A DNA stretch of 64,000 bases from DATMRS01 sp035566015 (GTDB taxonomy: Bacteria > Pseudomonadota > Alphaproteobacteria > Sphingomonadales > Sphingomonadaceae): positions 124,001 to 188,000 of the forward strand of contig DATMRS010000004.1 of NCBI GenBank assembly GCA_035566015.1, read 5' to 3'. A model generated the notes under the pieces. It ran no database searches and was not told the DNA's origin. It saw nothing but the letters and a program-made list of their open reading frames with translations. Made by a program: the position numbers and the translations under genes. Positions 60,015-64,000 of this stretch are shown here, in pieces (within the stretch, counting starts at the first letter, position 1; each line of letters starts with the position of its first letter).

Positions 60015-60146
60015 ATGATGAAGATCGCGACCGTTGCTCTGGCTGCGACCTTGTTGCTTGCGGGCTGCAATACGATCTCGGGCATCGGCAAGGATACCGC
60101 GTCGGTGGGCAAGGCCGTCTCCCACGCGGCCGACGGAGCCAAGTAG
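60015..60146 (+). CDS. Entericidin-like small lipoprotein, 43 aa
   Basis: Tiny lipoprotein: a hydrophobic signal with lipobox LLAGC (Cys19) and a mature part NTISGIGKDTASVGKAVSHAADGAK, the EcnA/EcnB pattern (G-x-G-x-D-x-x-x-x-G-x-A). ATG 60015 (or 60018) follows GAAGGA. Despite the name, single entericidin genes in alphaproteobacteria have no proven killing role; they are stress-linked envelope lipoproteins. It lies in a 350-base interval between divergent transcripts. Confidence 0.85.
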   Translation: MMKIATVALAATLLLAGCNTISGIGKDTASVGKAVSHAADGAK

Positions 60147-60178
60147 ATCGCGCTCCACCCTCCCTTTCGGGAGCGGGC

Positions 60179-60712
60179 ATGAGGGGCAGGCTCAAACGGT
60201 TGCTGCTTGACATGCAGCGTTCCTCGCTTTTCGGATTCGGCACGCGCAACCGCCTGCTGCGTCTGTTGGGCCTCGACGTGCATCCGCGCGCTCGTATCTC
60301 ACCCGACATCTATTTCGGCAGCGGCGGCAAGGTCCGGATCGGCAGCGACAGCTTTGTCGGGCATGGTGGCTTTTTCGATGGTAACGCTCCGATCGAGATC
60401 GCCGAGGCAGTGCGGATCGGACCCTATGTCCGGCTGCTGACCGGCACGCATGAAATCGCTCCCGACATACTACGCAACGATTTCGCCGTCCCCAATATCC
60501 GGCAGCCGATCCGGATCGAGCGCGGCTGCTGGCTTGGCATGAACGTCAGCGTCATGCCCGGCATCGTCATCCGGGAAGGCTGCGTCATCGGCGCCAATGC
60601 GCTCGTCACGCGCAGCACCGAACCCAACGGCCTCTATCTCGGCGTGCCGGCGCGTCGCGTGCGCGACCTGCCGGTCGGGGGAGATCAGGCGGCGGGCTCG
60701 GGGGAGAGATAG
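60179..60712 (+). CDS. Hexapeptide-repeat (left-handed beta-helix) acyltransferase
   Basis: 177-residue O-acetyltransferase of the WbbJ/maltose-acetyltransferase type: repeats such as RIGSDSFVGHGGFF, EIAEAVRIGPYVRLLTGTHEI (catalytic His in TGTHE) and RGCWLGMNVSVMPGIVIREGCVIGANALVTRS. It ends LYLGVPARRVRD, the standard CoA-binding close. It probably decorates a polysaccharide made by the genes that follow. Its last 28 bases overlap the convergent FkbM gene. Confidence 0.9.
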   Translation: MRGRLKRLLLDMQRSSLFGFGTRNRLLRLLGLDVHPRARISPDIYFGSGGKVRIGSDSFVGHGGFFDGNAPIEIAEAVRIGPYVRLLTGTHEIAPDILRNDFAVPNIRQPIRIERGCWLGMNVSVMPGIVIREGCVIGANALVTRSTEPNGLYLGVPARRVRDLPVGGDQAAGSGER

Positions 60713-61485
60713 ACTAAATTCTCGCCCCGAATCAGCATTTCCATCCGACGCTCCCCCATCGCCCTTTGCAGCGGAAAGCTCGTTCCCCGGCCGGGCATCA
60801 TCCAGTCATGGATTTCGACGAAGATCAGCTTCGCCGCGTCCACCCACTCCAGATTTTCGGCGAAAAGATCGGATTCGAAGCCCTCAATATCGATCTTGGC
60901 GATGAAGAGGGCGGCATTGGGCACCGAATCCACGATGTCGCGTATCGTCACGATGTCGATCCCGTCGCCCGACTGGCTGCGAGCGCTGCGGACCGACCAG
61001 GCTTTGCCCGCCGGATTTTCGAGTTGAATGCGTCCCGGCTTCGCCCCTATCGCTGCCTCGCGCACCTCGACCCGAGGCAGCGCGGCGGTATTGCGGCGGC
61101 AGCATTCGGCATTGTCGGGCTCGGGCTCGATCGCGATCACCGCCGCCTGTGGAAAAAGCCGGGCGAACCAGAGCGACGCCGCGCCGATATTCGCGCCCGC
61201 GTCGATGATCAGCGGCGTGCGCCCACCGGCGATCAGCGCCTCATAATGCGCCCGTATCTCGGGCCAGCGCCTTATGCCCGACAGATCATATTCACGCGAG
61301 ACGAACACCTGCCGCAGCACTTCGGTGTCGGTGCTGCGTGGCCGGACCTCGACAGGGCCGACGCCCGGGATCGTCCAACGATGCTTCTTTCCGCCGCGCC
61401 AGTGGCGAAGCAGCACGCCGGGGCCGAGATGCCGCGCATCCCTGATATTCGAATATAGGCCGTGGAGCAGCGACTGGACGCTCAT
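60685..61485 (-). CDS. FkbM-family SAM-dependent methyltransferase
   Basis: 266-residue Rossmann methyltransferase: LIIDAGANIGAASLWFARLFPQAAVIAIEPEPDNAECCRRN near 90-130 (SAM site and acidic loop), then FIAKIDIEGFESDLF near 195-209, the FkbM hallmark. Such enzymes add methyl ethers to sugars in surface glycans. ATG 61485 has GGGAGG nine bases upstream; the frame is open further but the family starts here. It is the last gene of the minus-strand glycan block. Confidence 0.9.
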   Translation of the reverse strand: MSVQSLLHGLYSNIRDARHLGPGVLLRHWRGGKKHRWTIPGVGPVEVRPRSTDTEVLRQVFVSREYDLSGIRRWPEIRAHYEALIAGGRTPLIIDAGANIGAASLWFARLFPQAAVIAIEPEPDNAECCRRNTAALPRVEVREAAIGAKPGRIQLENPAGKAWSVRSARSQSGDGIDIVTIRDIVDSVPNAALFIAKIDIEGFESDLFAENLEWVDAAKLIFVEIHDWMMPGRGTSFPLQRAMGERRMEMLIRGENLVYLSPEPAA

Positions 61486-61513
61486 CGACAGGGGCCTCCC
61501 GGTAGCCGCAGGG

Positions 61514-62575
61514 TCAGGATCGATCCAAGCGGAGATAAAGGTCATGCGTCGCGGAGGCGAGCGCACCGAAGGTCAGGTTGGCGAGTTCGGGCGCGCCATT
61601 CGGCCGTTCCGCCGTGGCGAGTGCCTCGGCTGTCAAGGGCCCGCTATAGGTCGTCACCCATTCGCGCCCCACTTCGCGCGCCAGTGCGTCGGCGAAAGGC
61701 GCCGAGGGCGTGAGAACCGGGCGTGCATGGCTCAAGGCGTGGATCATCGAGCCCGAATGCAGATAATCGCGAAAGGGCAGCACGACGATGTCGGCCGCTG
61801 CCGTCAACATCGCGAATTGCCGATCGTCGAGCTTGTCCAGCCTTATGTCGATGCGCGGATCGGCGGCGGCCGAAGCGTGAATCCGTTCGGCGAAGGCCGG
61901 CGCGTCGCAATGTCCGGCGATCAGGAGGCGTCGGCGCGGATCGGGGTCAGCGATGAAGGCGGCGATCAATTCCTCGACACCTTTATAAGGCCGCACCATG
62001 CCCAGAAAGGCATAGAGTTCGGCCTGCTCGGCAAGCCCCATCTCGTTCCGACACATCGCCGGCGGGGGTAGGGGCGAATGCGGCGGATAGGCGGGGTGCC
62101 AGCCGGCAACGCCCGGCTTGTTCGCCAGCTCCGGAATCGCCGCGCGGACGAGGGGCAGGGTGGAGGGACTCAATGTGACGAACCCGTCCGCCAACCGCGC
62201 CAGGCGTCGCTTGATGAGTGGCCAGAGCCGCTTGCGTATGCCGCCGAGCTCGTGCGGATCGAGATTGTGGACCATCCAGACGATCCGCACGCCCTGCCGC
62301 TTCAGCCGGCTGAGTGCGCGTAGCGTCGACAGCGTCCGATAGGCGAGCCGGGTGGGGCCGCCGCCCTTCCAGAATATCTGCTCAGGCCAATGGACGTGGA
62401 GGATATCGATGCGGCGGGGAAGTCGGCGCGGATCGTCGACATCGACCAGCAGGCATCCTTTTTCGGCCAGGCTCTCGCAAAAATGGGCGATGAAGGGATT
62501 CCAGCGGAAGGACGGCCCCGGCCACGAGCCGACCACGATGGGCCGCACCGCGAGATCCTGGTCAGCCAGCTTCAT
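61514..62575 (-). CDS. GT4-like glycosyltransferase
   Basis: 353-residue GT-B transferase: ILHVHWPEQIFWKGGGPTRLAYRTL near 50-74, VRIVWMVHNLDPHE near 90, then LYAFLGMVRPYKGVEELIAAF near 205 and a C-terminal IVVLPFRDYLHSGSMIHALSHARPVLTP near 290. This matches the branch of GT4 enzymes that act on exopolysaccharide lipid intermediates. ATG 62575 overlaps the upstream GT2 gene's end by 14 bases. It precedes the FkbM gene by 28 bases. Confidence 0.87.
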   Translation of the reverse strand: MKLADQDLAVRPIVVGSWPGPSFRWNPFIAHFCESLAEKGCLLVDVDDPRRLPRRIDILHVHWPEQIFWKGGGPTRLAYRTLSTLRALSRLKRQGVRIVWMVHNLDPHELGGIRKRLWPLIKRRLARLADGFVTLSPSTLPLVRAAIPELANKPGVAGWHPAYPPHSPLPPPAMCRNEMGLAEQAELYAFLGMVRPYKGVEELIAAFIADPDPRRRLLIAGHCDAPAFAERIHASAAADPRIDIRLDKLDDRQFAMLTAAADIVVLPFRDYLHSGSMIHALSHARPVLTPSAPFADALAREVGREWVTTYSGPLTAEALATAERPNGAPELANLTFGALASATHDLYLRLDRS

Positions 62576-63791
62576 GGACGGCCCGTGTCGGCGTGGCATT
62601 TCCCTTGCCGGCGAGGCGCAATGCATGATGGATTGGGGTTTTCCCGTCCATCAGTCGCAGGTAGAGGCGTGCATGGCGGCTGAGGCCTGCAAGATTGCCC
62701 TGCCGCGCATCTTGGACGACGTATCGGAACAGAGGCCACAGCAAGGCGGCGCGAACCGAGGCACGGAACGGCCCGCGCGGCAGCGTCGTGATCCGGCCGA
62801 GTAGGGGATTGTCTACGTCCAGCCGATCGCGCGCATAGCTATATTCGTCGAATACACGGCCCAGCGCGCGCGCGTCGGCTGCAGCGATCGCCTCGATCCC
62901 GGCTCTGGTAGCGATCGTGGCGGCGCTCGCCATGTCGGCGGCGGCAAGGTCCCACAGTTTCTTGCGCGCCATGACGGCGCATCGCCGCAACAGCGCGCTC
63001 ACCTCGTCCCGGGGAGACAACACAACTCTCACCGCCGATCGTGGCAGGTAATCGGCCAGCGCATTGGCGCGGTAAAAACTTTCGAGCACCTTGGCATCGA
63101 ACGCCTTCTGACGCTCCCATATCTGCTCGCCGTCGATCGCGTGCGCGGCAGTGCCCCGCACCTCGCCATGCTGGCGCTGATGGAAAAGGATATGCGGCAC
63201 ATGGACGCCCGCCGTTTGGCGCGACAGGCGCAGGATCATCTCATAATCCTGTGCGCGGATGAGGCCAGTGTCGAACGACCCCACCGCTTCGTAACAGGCG
63301 CGCCGTACCAGCAAAGCAGGCTGGAAGATGAAGCAGCGTTCGAGCAGCGCGAAATGGATGTCGTCTGCCTCAAAGATCGGCGGCGGCGCGGCGGTGAAGC
63401 GGCGCGCGCCGTCGATATCGGTGAAATTGTCATAGTCGCCAAACGCGAAGCCCGCTTCGGGATGGGCTGCCAGTGCTGCGCACAATTTCGCGAGCGCATC
63501 GGGTTCGGCGACATCATCATCGTCGAAAATCCAGATCGCCGCGCCGGTCGCCTGAGACAGCGCGAGGTTAAGCGCGCTCGATTTGCCGCCATTTTCCTTG
63601 GCGAGATACTCGATCCGTCCCGCCCAGCGCGCCACCACTGCGGCAGTGTCGTCTATCGATCCATCGTCGACGACGATGATCTGACGCGGCGGCGTCGTCT
63701 GTTCGACCAGCGCCTCCAGGCATTCGCCGAGATAGCGGGCGCGATTATAGGTCGGCACGATCGCCGTCACGTCCTGCATGAGGCCTCTCAT
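62562..63791 (-). CDS. GT2-family glycosyltransferase
   Basis: 409-residue GT-A transferase: VTAIVPTYNRARYLGECLEALVEQTTPPRQIIVVDDGSIDDTAAVV at 7-52, the metal-binding IWIFDDDDVAEPDAL near 88-102, and the acceptor-region RAQDYEMILRLSRQ near 180. The C-terminal 180 residues are helical and of unknown role. ATG 63791 overlaps the stop of the upstream, cut-off gene (ATGA). ATGs at 63818 and 63779 are possible, but the coupling favours 63791. Confidence 0.88.
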   Translation of the reverse strand: MRGLMQDVTAIVPTYNRARYLGECLEALVEQTTPPRQIIVVDDGSIDDTAAVVARWAGRIEYLAKENGGKSSALNLALSQATGAAIWIFDDDDVAEPDALAKLCAALAAHPEAGFAFGDYDNFTDIDGARRFTAAPPPIFEADDIHFALLERCFIFQPALLVRRACYEAVGSFDTGLIRAQDYEMILRLSRQTAGVHVPHILFHQRQHGEVRGTAAHAIDGEQIWERQKAFDAKVLESFYRANALADYLPRSAVRVVLSPRDEVSALLRRCAVMARKKLWDLAAADMASAATIATRAGIEAIAAADARALGRVFDEYSYARDRLDVDNPLLGRITTLPRGPFRASVRAALLWPLFRYVVQDARQGNLAGLSRHARLYLRLMDGKTPIHHALRLAGKGNATPTRAVHEAG

Positions 63792-64000
63792 GGCGCCGTT
63801 GCCGTCTTTGCGTTCCATTGGCGTATTTCGGGCGGACAATCGCCGAAGCGGCGGAGCAGATAATCGCGCAGGCCGCGCCGGAACGCTGCCGGTGGCCCGT
63901 CCTCGATCCGCATCAGCCGGCTTGGCCACCAGCCCGATCCTTTGCCCGCCAATTCGCGCGCCTGCCACAGGCAGCGCCGGAAAAGGCGCAGCCGCTCGAT
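63788..64000 (-). CDS. C-terminal end of an unidentified protein (partial)
   Basis: Last 70 codons of a gene that begins beyond the right edge. The frame has no stop from 64000 down to TGA 63790-63788, which overlaps the next gene's ATG. The peptide is basic and aromatic (RLRLFRRCLWQAREL, then SGWWPSRLMRIEDGPPAAFRRGLRDYLLRRFGDCPP). No family is recognised from this fragment. Coupling to a GT2 gene suggests a glycan-biosynthesis protein. Confidence 0.7.
   Translation of the reverse strand: MERLRLFRRCLWQARELAGKGSGWWPSRLMRIEDGPPAAFRRGLRDYLLRRFGDCPPEIRQWNAKTATAP

Noticed and set aside
1..64000. tRNA, rRNA, CRISPR array or prophage genes
   Set aside because: No cloverleaf, no ribosomal RNA stretch, no regularly spaced repeats and no integrase, portal or terminase genes were seen on either strand.

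Overview
The window is chromosomal DNA of an alphaproteobacterium, most likely a member of the Sphingomonadales (Sphingomonas-like). The support is the high GC content, the gene orders, the Zn-cysteine-poor alphaproteobacterial DksA, an F1-ATPase zeta-type inhibitor, and an outer-membrane biogenesis cluster that runs bamA-skp-fabZ with no lpxD, lpxA or lpxB. That last point fits a sphingolipid-based rather than LPS-based outer membrane. I see no rRNA, tRNA, CRISPR array, phage or insertion sequence, and no gene-free stretch longer than 300 bases. Coding density is high, with many 1-4 base stop/start overlaps.

Left part (1-16.7 kb): a cut-off CPA2 cation/proton antiporter, a GNAT-nitrilase fusion and NADP isocitrate dehydrogenase on the minus strand. 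Then come the phospholipid genes psd-pssA and a long plus-strand housekeeping run: rpsB-tsf-pyrH-frr-uppS-cdsA-dxr-rseP-bamA-skp-fabZ. This run joins translation, pyrimidine, isoprenoid, phospholipid and outer-membrane assembly functions.

Middle (16.7-30.6 kb) is more accessory. It holds mobA coupled to a LysR regulator, facing a GMC oxidoreductase and a TonB-dependent receptor, followed by a three-domain GH18-like/NodB deacetylase/GT2 membrane enzyme and a ModE-type DNA-binding protein. After these lie a TadG/TadE pair, a divergent Phd/YefM-like-PAS fusion preceded by 15-base direct repeats, and an SDR enzyme of visibly lower GC.

30.6-46 kb is again core: the rpsF-rpsR-rplI operon, a Mn(II)-type yybP-ykoY riboswitch ahead of a UPF0016/GDT1 exporter, and the fatty-acid genes fabD-fabG and acpP-fabF-mltG with a PAP2/Aur1-like membrane protein between them. 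On the minus strand are argC, an NlpC/P60 peptidase, a MarR regulator, leucyl aminopeptidase, rimO, an NlpD-like factor and serS.

46-54 kb: a secreted duplicated-domain protein, dksA, two tiny YdcH-like genes, an Hsp20 gene behind a ROSE-like RNA thermometer, a DUF1465 gene, a serine hydrolase overlapping leuC, a 38-residue ORF wedged between leuC and leuD, and a zeta inhibitor-bolA-grxD group. 54-64 kb: two glycosyltransferase genes, ligA, an MFS transporter, an entericidin-like lipoprotein, and the edge of a surface-polysaccharide locus (acyltransferase, FkbM methyltransferase, GT4, GT2 and a cut-off gene).
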